Of a stretch of 64,000 nucleotides of DNA, positions 1 through 7,787 are shown piece by piece. This DNA comes from Yanshouia hominis. Lineage in GTDB: Bacteria > Bacillota > Clostridia > Oscillospirales > Ruminococcaceae. The notes beneath the pieces are model-generated. The model saw only the letters and a program-made list of their open reading frames with translations. It had not been told where the DNA came from and did not search any database. The DNA lies in contig JACRTB010000012.1 of assembly GCA_014385025.1 (NCBI GenBank), positions 1 through 64,000 on the forward strand, read 5' to 3'. Positions within the stretch are counted from its first letter, which is position 1, and every line of letters starts with the position of its first letter. Position numbers and translations under genes: made by a program.

Positions 1-3
1 AAT

Positions 4-1515
4 ATGAACAATCGAATAGACGCAATCTATGCAAGACAATCGGTAGACAAAAAGGACAGCATTTCCATTGAAAGCCAGATTGAGTTTTGCAAATACGAAT
101 TGAAAGGCGGGAACTGCAAAGAGTACAAGGACAAAGGGTATTCCGGGAAAAATACGGAGCGTCCACAATTCCAACAGCTTATGCGGGATATTGAAAGCGG
201 CCTTGTGCGGAAAGTGGTGGTTTACAAGCTCGACCGCATCAGCCGTTCCATTCTCGACTTTGCGAAGATGATGGACTTCTTCCAAAAGTACGAAGTGGAG
301 TTTGTGTCCTCTACGGAGAAGTTTGACACCTCCACCCCGATGGGGCGGGCTATGCTGAATATCTGTATCGTGTTCGCCCAGCTTGAACGGGAAACGATAC
401 AGAAGCGGGTGACGGACGCTTACTACTCCCGCAGTCAGCGGGGCTTCAAGATGGGCGGGAAAGCCCCTTACGGCTTCCATACAGAGCCGATTAAGATGGA
501 CGGTATCAACACAAAGAAGCTGGTGGTAAACCCGGACGAAGCAGCAAATATCCGGCTGATGTTTGAGATGTATGCCCAGCCCACAACCTCCTACGGGGAC
601 ATTACCCGGTACTTTGCGGAACAGGGGATTTTGTTCCATGGCAAAGAGCTGATACGCCCCACGCTAGCGCAGATGTTACGCAATCCTGTCTATGTGCAGG
701 CAGACCTTGATGTGTACGAATTTTTCAAAAGTCAAGGGACGGTCATTGTCAATGACGCTGCCGATTTTACAGGCATGAACGGCTGCTATCTGTATCAAGG
801 GCGGGATGTGAAGCCCAGCAAAAAGAACGACTTGAAAGACCAAATGCTGGTACTGGCTCCCCATGAGGGCATTGTTCCCTCCGACATCTGGCTGACCTGC
901 CGTAAGAAGCTGATGAACAACATGAAAATCCAGTCTGCCCGGAAAGCCACCCACACATGGCTGGCGGGAAAAATCAAGTGCGGGAACTGCGGGTATGCCC
1001 TTATGAGTATCTTCAATCCCTCCGGCAAGCAATACCTTCGCTGTACGAAACGGCTGGATAACAAGAGTTGTCCGGGGTGCGGGAAAATCATTACTTCGGA
1101 ACTGGAAGCGGTTGTTTATCAGCAGATGGTAAAGAAACTGGCAAGCTACAAGACGCTGACAGGCAGAAAGAAAGCGGCAAAGGCAAACCCTAAAATTGCC
1201 GCCCTGCAAGTGGAACTTGCCCATGTGGACGGCGAGATTGAAAAACTGGTGGACAGTCTGACGGGTGCAAACAATGTCCTGCTCTCCTATGTGAATGTGA
1301 AGATAGCAGAACTGGACGGGCGCAAGCAGGAACTTCTGGCGAGGATAGCGGAACTGACGGTGGAAGCCATTAGCCCAGAACAGGTCAGCCAGATTTCCGG
1401 CTACCTCGACACATGGGACAATGTATCCTTTGACGACAAGCGGCGGGTGGTGGATTTGATGATTACCACCATAGCCGCTACAAGCGACAGCTTGAACATC
1501 ACATGGAAAATCTGA
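4..1515 (+). CDS. Large serine recombinase (site-specific integrase/resolvase family)
   Basis: A 503-residue large serine recombinase. The N-terminal resolvase domain has the nucleophile in YARQS (Ser13) and the DRISRS motif near residue 80. A recombinase domain starts around residue 155 (GGKAPYGF). A zinc ribbon follows at about 325-360 (CGNCG, then paired Cys in the CTKR and CPGCG segments), and then a Lys/Glu-rich coiled-coil stretch. Such enzymes cut and rejoin att sites of integrative elements. The ATG lies 3 nt from the window edge, so its ribosome binding site cannot be seen. A hairpin follows the stop, then a group II intron remnant. Whether it moves this IME or is a leftover of another insertion cannot be decided here. 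Confidence 0.93.
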   Translation: MNNRIDAIYARQSVDKKDSISIESQIEFCKYELKGGNCKEYKDKGYSGKNTERPQFQQLMRDIESGLVRKVVVYKLDRISRSILDFAKMMDFFQKYEVEFVSSTEKFDTSTPMGRAMLNICIVFAQLERETIQKRVTDAYYSRSQRGFKMGGKAPYGFHTEPIKMDGINTKKLVVNPDEAANIRLMFEMYAQPTTSYGDITRYFAEQGILFHGKELIRPTLAQMLRNPVYVQADLDVYEFFKSQGTVIVNDAADFTGMNGCYLYQGRDVKPSKKNDLKDQMLVLAPHEGIVPSDIWLTCRKKLMNNMKIQSARKATHTWLAGKIKCGNCGYALMSIFNPSGKQYLRCTKRLDNKSCPGCGKIITSELEAVVYQQMVKKLASYKTLTGRKKAAKANPKIAALQVELAHVDGEIEKLVDSLTGANNVLLSYVNVKIAELDGRKQELLARIAELTVEAISPEQVSQISGYLDTWDNVSFDDKRRVVDLMITTIAATSDSLNITWKI

Positions 1516-1538
1516 CGGGCGGAACCCCTCCCGTCAGA
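1513..1538 (+). terminator. Hairpin at the 3' end of the first recombinase gene
   Basis: CTGACGGG pairs with CCCGTCAG across a 10-nt loop and overlaps the stop codon. No clear T-run follows, so it is a weak terminator candidate or an end structure of the element. Confidence 0.4.
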
Positions 1539-1569
1539 CCGTTACCCTGTGTAGTCCCTTGTAAACTGT

Positions 1570-1847
1570 ACTTTAGAGCATACAAGAACTGGATTTACGA
1601 TAATCGAAATCGACCAATGCGAGAAATAATTAAAGAGTTGAATGTAAAACTAATTGGACACTATCGGTATTATGGTGTTACATGGAATTTTCGGAAGATA
1701 ACAACATTCCTGCATAGAGTACAACAGTTTCTATTCAAAGCCATGAATAGGAGAGGTTGTAGACGGGCATACACATGGAATGGATTTGTGGAAATGCTCA
1801 AGTATTACCCGTTAGCAAAACCTAAAACGTACTATTGTTTATATTGA
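1570..1847 (+). pseudogene. ltrA: Group II intron reverse transcriptase/maturase, C-terminal remnant
   Basis: The frame encodes the last 90 or so residues of an LtrA-type intron protein. It includes the maturase (domain X) signature HYRYYGVTWNF and the usual end YPLAKPKTYYCLY. Full proteins run about 400-600 residues. Here the reverse transcriptase fingers and palm are missing, and the frame enters from the recombinase 3' flank with no credible start. Intron RNA domains V and VI lie directly behind it, as in an intact intron, so this is a 5'-deleted intron rather than a free gene. It cannot be active in splicing or retrohoming by itself. Confidence 0.85.
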
Positions 1848-1865
1848 AGCGAATGTTACTATGAG

Positions 1866-1936
1866 GAGCCGTATGCGGGAAAGCCGCACGTACGGATCTG
1901 TGAGGGGCTAGGATTGAGAGGTCTTAGTCTACTCGA
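1866..1936 (+). ncRNA. Group II intron domains V and VI (3' end of truncated intron)
   Basis: The stretch from 1866 to 1898 (GAGCCGTATGCGGGA, then a complementary arm ending CGTACGGATC) is the conserved domain V hairpin. It is followed by a domain VI-like hairpin ending in CTACTCGAC, the expected intron 3' terminus. With the maturase remnant upstream, this marks the true 3' end of a group II intron whose 5' part has been lost. Confidence 0.8.
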
Positions 1937-1971
1937 CTGTCGTGCTAAAAATTCAACTGAATAATCCCAGC

Positions 1972-2020
1972 AAAAACCGCTGCTACATGGAAGCCAACAA
2001 ACCATGCAACAGCGGTTTTT
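1972..2020. terminator. Bidirectional terminator downstream of the XRE regulator
   Basis: AAAAACCGCTG pairs with CAGCGGTTTTT (11 bp), with an inner CATGG/CCATG stem. It has A/T runs on both sides and lies 3 nt past the end of the minus-strand regulator gene. Confidence 0.8.
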
Positions 2021-2022
2021 CT

Positions 2023-2829
2023 TTATCGTTTTTTCCTCTGGCTGATAGGCGTTCCCATTTTCTTTGATTTTTTAAGAATCCGAATCAGCCAGCGAAATTC
2101 TTCATCTGACAGATTTTTATAGTTGATACCAAGCTGCTTACAGTAAAGGACAACCAGCTTTTCATCACGGCTGCCCTTGAAATTTTCAACCGCTTCCAGA
2201 TTTTCTTTCAGTTCATCGGCAACGGTGGTCTGAGGTGCACTCTCGCTGTCCTTTTTATGGGCTTCCCGAATATCCCGGATAATCAGGTTGAGGTCATCCC
2301 GTACCATGTGACTGAAATATTCATCATCACTGATATGGGCGGCTTGCAACACTTTCAAATGGGGGTCATCTTCGCCGGGGCGATACCGTTCAATGATTTC
2401 ATGCCGGACGGTATCGACAAGGGCGTTGAGGTTTTGAATCTGCATGGTGGCAATCCCATCCACATAAATCTCAATGTCCGCAAGAAACTTGATAAAGTCC
2501 TTATGGGTGGCAAGTTCGCACAGCAGACGGTTGTTAATCCGACCGCTTTTCAGAAGTGCTACCATCTCATCACTCAAATGCAGCTCCCTTAATGGCGTGT
2601 TGATCTCCGCCCGGTTCTCTGTCCGGCAAAAGAGATAATCGAGGGACACCCCATAAAAATCTGCCAGCAGGATAAGGTTGCCATGATTGATTTCCTTATA
2701 GTCGTCTTTTTCATAACTGCCAAGAGCCGATTTTGAAATACCCGTTTGCTCAGCCAGTTCTTCCAGTTTTAATCCTTTGTTTAATCGTAAATCTTTTAGC
2801 CGTTCCTGTATTGTAGTAGCTCCGTTCAT
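2023..2829 (-). CDS. XRE-family helix-turn-helix transcriptional regulator
   Basis: A 268-residue protein with an N-terminal Cro/CI-type HTH (about residues 8-65; LEELAEQTGISKSALGSYEK is the helix-turn-helix). A long helical C-terminal part has no motif I recognise. It is transcribed away from the replication/mobilisation genes. A GAATTGAT/ATCAATTC inverted repeat overlaps a TATAAT box in its upstream region, consistent with autoregulation. It is probably the repressor that keeps the IME quiet, but its ligand or signal cannot be read from sequence. Confidence 0.85.
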   Translation of the reverse strand: MNGATTIQERLKDLRLNKGLKLEELAEQTGISKSALGSYEKDDYKEINHGNLILLADFYGVSLDYLFCRTENRAEINTPLRELHLSDEMVALLKSGRINNRLLCELATHKDFIKFLADIEIYVDGIATMQIQNLNALVDTVRHEIIERYRPGEDDPHLKVLQAAHISDDEYFSHMVRDDLNLIIRDIREAHKKDSESAPQTTVADELKENLEAVENFKGSRDEKLVVLYCKQLGINYKNLSDEEFRWLIRILKKSKKMGTPISQRKKR

Positions 2830-2868
2830 TGAAGCAGTTCCCCCTTTCTAACGACATTTATAACCGTT

Positions 2869-2892
2869 GAATTGATTATACCATATCAATTC
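2869..2892 (-). promoter_or_regulatory. Candidate operator/promoter of the XRE regulator
   Basis: Perfect 8-bp arms GAATTGAT and ATCAATTC flank an 8-nt centre. The minus strand carries TATAAT within this palindrome. It lies about 40 nt upstream of the regulator's ATG. No good -35 box is visible, so the promoter role is less certain than the palindrome itself. Confidence 0.5.
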
Positions 2893-3313
2893 CGCAATCG
2901 TGGAAATTTCTGATTTTTACCCCGAATTCCTACTTTGTGGACATACGGCACAGGGCACAAAAATGTTCTATGATACAGGTAGTTCATCGATGGATTATTC
3001 CAATCGAATGACCAGCCTGTGTGGGATATGCTTCCCCGGCGATGTAGTGCCATGACTTTTGGCAGGGATATGGAGGAACCCTGACCAAAACGAGCATACC
3101 AAAGGGAGCGATACGCCGCTGTGAGATTCAGGGGAGGAACGACACCGGGGAGAACTGGCGAACTGACACCGAAATGATACCGAAACACGACAATCTGATA
3201 GGGGGATAGTCTACCCTATCTCTGATACTTCGGGAGATTTTAGGCGGCTCTATGGCTGTAATTTTGCCGAAAATCGCCCCGAAACCATACACGAAAACGG
3301 GAGGAAGCGCAAT
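2893..3313. other. Non-coding leader between regulator and replication genes
   Basis: No credible gene is seen on either strand; the open frames lack ribosome binding sites and family resemblance. The right half has several short repeats of GACACCG / GATACCG type (about 3140-3185), which could be protein-binding sites upstream of the RepA-N-like operon. No function is shown. Confidence 0.4.
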
Positions 3314-3502
3314 ATGCCGAGAATGAGCAAAAAGAGGAAGCATGAGCTTTCTTTTTACCTCAATGACCGGGGGCGTGTCACTTACAACGAATTATGCCGG
3401 AAATGCCAGCATGGGTGCAAGCAGAGCTTCCGGGCGGTTGTGATTGACTGCCCCCGTTATTTATCCAAACGAGCAAAGAAAAAGGAGGAACACACCGAAT
3501 GA
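3314..3502 (+). CDS. Small basic conserved mobile-element protein
   Basis: A 62-residue lysine/arginine-rich protein with three cysteines in a CRKCQHGC segment, hinting at a small metal-binding or nucleic-acid-binding fold. It is preceded by GGGAGGAAGC. Its TGA overlaps the ATG of the next gene (ATGA), so the two are translationally coupled. Small proteins of this kind are common ahead of RepA-N genes in clostridial mobilizable elements. I do not recognise a defined function. Confidence 0.7.
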   Translation: MPRMSKKRKHELSFYLNDRGRVTYNELCRKCQHGCKQSFRAVVIDCPRYLSKRAKKKEEHTE

Positions 3503-3840
3503 TTTTTGAATTTATGACGATAGACACACCATTGCCGCCCTGTATGGCTTTTCCAAGAGCGTTGACAGGGTTTCCAGTCAGCAGCACCGCAAAGATCATG
3601 TACTGCCGGATGTTGGACGCTATGCTCTCCAATGGGCAGGAGGACGAGAACGGAATCCTGTTTGTCTGCTTCCCTGTCACAGCCATTGCCGCAGTCCTGT
3701 CCCGCAGCTCTATGACGGTCAAGCGTTCTTTGAATGAACTGGAAAACGCCGGACTTATCATGCGGGTGCGTCAGGGCGTTGGAGAACCAAACAGGATTTA
3801 TGTGCTGATACCGGGAAAGGAGGACGCTGCCCTTGCCTGA
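3499..3840 (+). CDS. RepA N-terminal-domain-like replication initiator / winged-helix protein
   Basis: A 113-residue protein resembling the RepA_N domain: a short N-terminal segment (SSTAKIMYCRML), then a winged helix-turn-helix (about residues 55-95; TAIAAVLSRSSMTVKRSLNELENAGLI). Plasmid RepA_N proteins are about three times longer, so this is a compact or truncated initiator, or a regulator derived from one. It is coupled to the upstream small gene and overlaps the downstream DUF3847 gene. In IMEs such proteins may support extrachromosomal replication of the excised circle. That role is inferred. Confidence 0.75.
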   Translation: MIFEFMTIDTPLPPCMAFPRALTGFPVSSTAKIMYCRMLDAMLSNGQEDENGILFVCFPVTAIAAVLSRSSMTVKRSLNELENAGLIMRVRQGVGEPNRIYVLIPGKEDAALA

Positions 3841-4129
3841 TACCTCAAAGCTGGAAAAACTCAATCGGGAGTTGGAGAAAAGCGAAAAGAAACTGCGGAA
3901 AGCCATCAATGATGAAAAGGCATTGCAGCACCAGTTAAAGCAGCTTACCCGAAAGGAACGGACGCACCGGCTCTGTACTCGTGGCGGTATGCTGGAAAGT
4001 TTTCTGCAAGAGCCGGAACGCCTGACAGATGATGATGTCATGCTGTTGTTGAAACTCATTTTTCACAGGCAGGACACGCAGGAACTATTGAAAAAACTGC
4101 TGGAACGGGAGAAGCCGGAAACCCCTTAG
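3833..4129 (+). CDS. DUF3847 family protein
   Basis: A 98-residue protein starting with TTG after GGAAAGGAGG. Its first half is a charged coiled coil (residues 1-40), and the rest is a short helical domain with MLLLKLIFHRQDTQELLKKLL. This matches the DUF3847 family found in clostridial mobile elements next to MobA/MobL relaxases. Its function is unknown. The 8-nt overlap with the RepA-N-like gene and the candidate oriT right after its stop suggest an accessory replication or mobilisation role. Confidence 0.8.
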   Translation: MPDTSKLEKLNRELEKSEKKLRKAINDEKALQHQLKQLTRKERTHRLCTRGGMLESFLQEPERLTDDDVMLLLKLIFHRQDTQELLKKLLEREKPETP

Positions 4130-4175
4130 TTTACTAAGGGCGCAATTATACACCACCCAAAGGTTGGTGCATTGC
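4130..4175 (-). other. oriT: Candidate MOBQ-type origin of transfer (oriT)
   Basis: Read on the minus strand, 4136-4149 gives ATAATTGCGCCCTT, close to the nic core of RSF1010-type MOBQ plasmids (TAAGTGCGCCCT). An imperfect inverted repeat (CACCACCC against GGTTGGTG, 4151-4169) lies next to it, the usual oriT layout. The element's relaxase, a MobA/MobL protein of the MOBQ class, is encoded 1.3 kb downstream. The identity rests on recalled motif similarity; nicking has not been tested. Confidence 0.6.
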
Positions 4176-4440
4176 GTTCTCCGAAGGCTCCTCGCCGGAG
4201 GGCTGTGATTTTCCGCAGTCATGGTCTGCTCCAAATCATTCAGGGGACGCTACGCTTCCCCTGCGCTGGCTTTCGCCAGCTACCCCTTTGTGGACTTGCC
4301 ATCTGGGGACATCCTGCATTGCAAGCTGTTCCCAGCCGACAAGTTTCATAAAATACGCTATCTTTTCGATAGTCGATGAAGTATAATGAAGTCAGCAATA
4401 AATCAGGAATTTGAGGTCAGGACTTAAACTGGAGGTTTAT
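4176..4440. other. Non-coding region with hairpins before the AT-rich cargo
   Basis: There is no gene here. Small hairpins such as GGCTCC/GGAGG-type and GCTGGC/GCCAGC arms (about 4190-4285) could belong to the oriT region. A TATAAT at 4382-4387, with no good -35 box, is the only promoter-like sequence ahead of the CPCC gene. Confidence 0.35.
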
Positions 4441-4695
4441 ATGAAAAAATATCAATGCCCTTGCTGCGGATATTTTACTTATAATATTCCGGCAAATGAA
4501 GATTGTGGGTATATTTGCCCCGTTTGTTTTTGGGAGAATGACCCTTTCATTGCTTCTGATAACGAACCAAGTGATTCTAATCATGGAATAACACTAAAAG
4601 AAGCAAAATCTAATTTCTCAAAATTCGGTGCTTGTGAAAAAGAAATGTTATGTCATGTCCGACCACCAAGAGATGATGAAAAGAAAAATTCATAG
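4441..4695 (+). CDS. Cysteine-rich CPCC-family protein
   Basis: An 84-residue protein whose start MKKYQCPCCGYF follows GGAGG with a 5-nt spacer; a longer in-frame start upstream lacks a ribosome binding site. The CPCC at residues 6-9 and the CPVCFWE segment near residue 28 give four cysteines for a small zinc-ribbon-like fold (Cys_rich_CPCC family). The family is uncharacterised and often sits beside immunity or toxin-type genes. Together with the next gene it forms an AT-rich pair unlike its neighbours, probably cargo picked up by the IME. Confidence 0.8.
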   Translation: MKKYQCPCCGYFTYNIPANEDCGYICPVCFWENDPFIASDNEPSDSNHGITLKEAKSNFSKFGACEKEMLCHVRPPRDDEKKNS

Positions 4696-4719
4696 TAATG
4701 TGTAAAGGAGAGAATATCA

Positions 4720-5307
4720 ATGGAAACTATTTACGAAAAATATATGGCACTTCCCATAGATAAAGGACTTTTATGTTTAGAGAATGGAGATATTACAGAA
4801 CCATATTTTTGTTATCCTGTCAATGCAAAGCCAATCGGTTTTGAAGGGTGTATTCTGTATTGCTTTTTGCCGGAATATGGAGAAATGGTATTTGCTTGTA
4901 ATCCAGAAAGTTGTGCAGACCAAAATGTGTATCCGTTGGCAGCAACTTTTGAAGATTTTATCCGTTTAATTTTGGCTTGCGGTACCGCTAATCCAGTGGA
5001 GCAAATCGTTTGGATGGATAAGAATAAATTTGAAGAGCATATGGCGAGTGAAGAAAAAACATTGACTGATGAACAGAAAGTTGCAGTACAACAGCTTCAG
5101 CGTGAATTAAGTTTGTTACCAATAGAAAACCCGTTTGAATATGTCAAATCTATTCAAAAAGACTTTGATGGTAGTAAAATACAATACAGTGATGAATACT
5201 ATGAAGTTACCGGCATAGAGAACCCTAAAGGAACCACACCCGATAAGCATTTAGTTGAATTTGAGCCTGTCGTTTTTGAAATTAACTGTAAATACGATAG
5301 AAACTGA
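4720..5307 (+). CDS. Hypothetical protein, AT-rich cargo partner of CPCC gene
   Basis: A 195-residue soluble acidic protein preceded by AAAGGAGAG. The N-terminal two thirds (LCYPVNAKPIGFEGCILYCFLPEYGEMVF, then YPLAATFEDFIRLILACG) recall SMI1/KNR4-type immunity proteins, but I cannot confirm the assignment. It lies 24 nt after the CPCC gene, so the two are likely co-transcribed. Both are visibly more AT-rich than the flanking mobilisation genes. No catalytic motif, signal peptide or membrane segment is seen. Confidence 0.65.
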   Translation: METIYEKYMALPIDKGLLCLENGDITEPYFCYPVNAKPIGFEGCILYCFLPEYGEMVFACNPESCADQNVYPLAATFEDFIRLILACGTANPVEQIVWMDKNKFEEHMASEEKTLTDEQKVAVQQLQRELSLLPIENPFEYVKSIQKDFDGSKIQYSDEYYEVTGIENPKGTTPDKHLVEFEPVVFEINCKYDRN

Positions 5308-5397
5308 TAGCTTTCGGTTTGTTATTTCCCACACATCGGTTCAACTCGCCCCGAACTTTTACAACTAAATACCCGCCGCCCATACAGCGGCACACCG

Positions 5398-5434
5398 AGC
5401 AGGAAATCTGAAAAAAGGTCTCCTGCTTTTTTTC
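5398..5434 (+). terminator. Rho-independent terminator after the AT-rich cargo genes
   Basis: AGCAGGA pairs with TCCTGCT, followed by a run of seven Ts. It separates the cargo pair from the relaxase gene. Confidence 0.75.
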
Positions 5435-5496
5435 TGCCCAAAATGAGGTGGTAAAACGCCACCCCATCCACCAACTACCGAAAGGAGGGACACGAA

Positions 5497-7077
5497 ATGC
5501 CCTGTCCACACAATGAAATCACGATTGTGCAGCGCAGCCAGCGGCAGTCTGCGGTTGCTGCCGCTGCTTACCAGAGCGGCGAAAAGCTGTTCTGTGAATA
5601 CGACCAGGAAGTGAAGCACTACCCGGAAAAGCGTGGTATCGTCCACAATGAAATCCTGCTTCCGGAAAATGCCCCACCAGAGTATGCAGACCGCAATACC
5701 TTATGGAACGCCGCCGAAGCGGTGGAAAAGCAATGGAACTCCCAGCTTGCAAGGCGGTGGGTGCTGACCATCCCCAGAGAGATACCGCCCGACCAGTACG
5801 CTGTCCTTGTCCGGGAGTTTTGTGAACAGCAGTTTGTTTCCAAAGGGATGATTGTTGACTTTGCCATCCATGACCCCCACCCGCCGGGACACAATCCCCA
5901 CGCCCATGTCTTACTCACTATGAGGGCAATGGACGAACATGGGAAATGGCTTCCCAAGAGCCGCAAGGTTTATGACTTTGACGAAAACGGGGAACGGATA
6001 AAGCTACTATCCGGCAGGTGGAAAAGCCACAAGGAGGATACGGTTGACTGGAACGACCAGAAGTATTGTGAAATCTGGCGGCATGAATGGGAGGTCATCC
6101 AGAACCGCTATCTGGAAGCCAATGACCGCCCGGAGCGTGTGGACTTGCGTTCCTATGCCAGACAGGGGCTTCATATAGTCCCCACTGTCCATGAGGGGGC
6201 TGCTGTCCGGCAGATGGAAAAGCGTGGTATCCAGACGAATATCGGAAACCTGAACCGGGAAATCAGAGCCGCCAACAGTCTGATGAAGTCCATCCGGCAG
6301 CTTATCCAAAACCTCAAAGGCTGGATTACCGAGCTGGGAGAAAAACGGAAAGAGCTGCTTGCACAAAAAGCGGCGGAGGAAGCGACACTTCTTCCCAATC
6401 TGCTGATGAAGTACATGGAGATACGAAAGGAAGAACGGAAGGACTGGACGAGGGCTGGACAGAACCGGGGGACTTCACAGGACTTAAAGGCAGTCAGCGA
6501 AGCCCTGTCCTATCTCCGGCAAAAGGGACTTTCCACTGTGGAAGACTTAGAAGCGTTTCTGGAATCTTCCGGGAAATCAGCCGCAGATTACCGCAATCAG
6601 ATGAAGCCAAAGGAAGCCCGCAGCAAAGTGATTGACGGGATTCTTGCCAGCCGGACAGACTGCAAGGAATGTAAGCCTGTCTATGAGAAGTACCAGAAGA
6701 TATTTTTCAAGAAAACAAAGGAGAAATTCAAACAGGAACACCCGGAGGTTGCCCGGTATGCGAAAGCCGCCTCCTACCTTGCCAAGCACCCGGACGATAA
6801 GGACAGTACCCAAAAGGAGCTGCAAGAGGAGCAGGAAACGCTTCTGGAAGAAATTGCAGCCCTGAAAACACCGCTGACCGAGGTACAGGAGGATTTGAAG
6901 AAGCTGCGGGACATTCGCTACTGGGTACGGAAAGCCACCCCCGGCACAGAAGAAAGCAAAGAGCCGCCCAAGAAACAGCCTATCAAAGAAGTCTTGCAGG
7001 ATAAGGCTGACGAGAAAAAAGCACAAAGAACTGTCCCGGCACAGACGAAACACAAACAACAGGATATGGAACTTTAA
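5497..7077 (+). CDS. mobL: MobA/MobL-family relaxase (MOBQ)
   Basis: A 526-residue relaxase that would nick oriT and lead the transferred strand of the IME into the recipient. The N-terminal domain (about 1-220) has the AAAYQSGEKL helix with candidate catalytic Tyr25. It also has the HUH metal site in HDPHPPGHNPHAHVLL (about residues 125-140). The C-terminal half is charged coiled coil with no helicase motif. GAAAGGAGGGAC precedes the ATG. The element has no mating-pore genes of its own, so transfer would depend on the host ICE or another conjugative element. The candidate oriT at 4130-4175 fits this class. Confidence 0.92.
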   Translation: MPCPHNEITIVQRSQRQSAVAAAAYQSGEKLFCEYDQEVKHYPEKRGIVHNEILLPENAPPEYADRNTLWNAAEAVEKQWNSQLARRWVLTIPREIPPDQYAVLVREFCEQQFVSKGMIVDFAIHDPHPPGHNPHAHVLLTMRAMDEHGKWLPKSRKVYDFDENGERIKLLSGRWKSHKEDTVDWNDQKYCEIWRHEWEVIQNRYLEANDRPERVDLRSYARQGLHIVPTVHEGAAVRQMEKRGIQTNIGNLNREIRAANSLMKSIRQLIQNLKGWITELGEKRKELLAQKAAEEATLLPNLLMKYMEIRKEERKDWTRAGQNRGTSQDLKAVSEALSYLRQKGLSTVEDLEAFLESSGKSAADYRNQMKPKEARSKVIDGILASRTDCKECKPVYEKYQKIFFKKTKEKFKQEHPEVARYAKAASYLAKHPDDKDSTQKELQEEQETLLEEIAALKTPLTEVQEDLKKLRDIRYWVRKATPGTEESKEPPKKQPIKEVLQDKADEKKAQRTVPAQTKHKQQDMEL

Positions 7078-7142
7078 CAGGCACTTGCCATTTTCAATCA
7101 GAGAATGTCAGGTGCTTTTCTTATTTTCAAGGAGGGATAGAT

Positions 7143-7787
7143 TTGAATGTATTTGAAGCTGTGAAGCAGTCCGTCACAACAAGACAGGCTGCGGAGCATT
7201 ATGGAATCCATGCAGGGCGGAACGGGATGGCTTGCTGCCCGTTTCATCACGATAAAACCCCAAGCATGAAGCTGGATCGGCGTTACCACTGCTTCGGCTG
7301 CGGTGCGGATGGGGATGTGATTGATTTTGCCGCCGCCCTGTATGGGCTGGGAAAGAAAGAAGCCGCCGTACAACTGGCACAGGACTTCGGGCTTTCCTAT
7401 GAGGACTGGAAACCGCCGGGAAAGGCAAAAAAGCCCAAGCCCCGGCAGAAATCCCCGGAGGAACAGTTTCAAGAAGCAAAGAACCGCTGTTTCCGTATTC
7501 TTGCCGATTATCTCCACTTGCTTATGGCATGGAGAACGGAATATGCCCCGCACTCCCCAGAGGAAGCCTTTCATCCCCGGTTTGTGGAAGCCTTACAAAA
7601 GCAAGCCCATGTGGAATATCTGCTGGATGTGCTGCTGTTCGGGGAGACAGAGGAAAAAGCGGCTTTGATTGCGGACTACGGAAAGGATGTGATACAGCTT
7701 GAACAGCGAATGGCAGAGCTTGCAGCCGCAGACGCAGCAAGAACTAAAAAACACCATGAACGCCATGCAGCCGCCCCAGAGCATTGA
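7143..7787 (+). CDS. CHC2 zinc-finger primase-like protein
   Basis: A 214-residue protein starting with TTG after AAGGAGGG. Residues about 30-62 form a CHC2 zinc finger as in DnaG primases (CCPFHHDKTPSM, then YHCFGCGADGDVIDF). The TOPRIM catalytic domain of full primases is absent, so this is a DNA-binding fragment that probably works with the VirE-like ATPase encoded next. The rest is helical. It overlaps the following gene, which supports one operon. A role in lagging-strand or replacement-strand synthesis after transfer is likely but inferred. Confidence 0.85.
   Translation: MNVFEAVKQSVTTRQAAEHYGIHAGRNGMACCPFHHDKTPSMKLDRRYHCFGCGADGDVIDFAAALYGLGKKEAAVQLAQDFGLSYEDWKPPGKAKKPKPRQKSPEEQFQEAKNRCFRILADYLHLLMAWRTEYAPHSPEEAFHPRFVEALQKQAHVEYLLDVLLFGETEEKAALIADYGKDVIQLEQRMAELAAADAARTKKHHERHAAAPEH

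Noticed and set aside
2886..3343. Minus-strand frames of 71-100 codons upstream of the RepA-N-like operon
   Set aside because: No ribosome binding site, no conserved features; the region looks like a control region.
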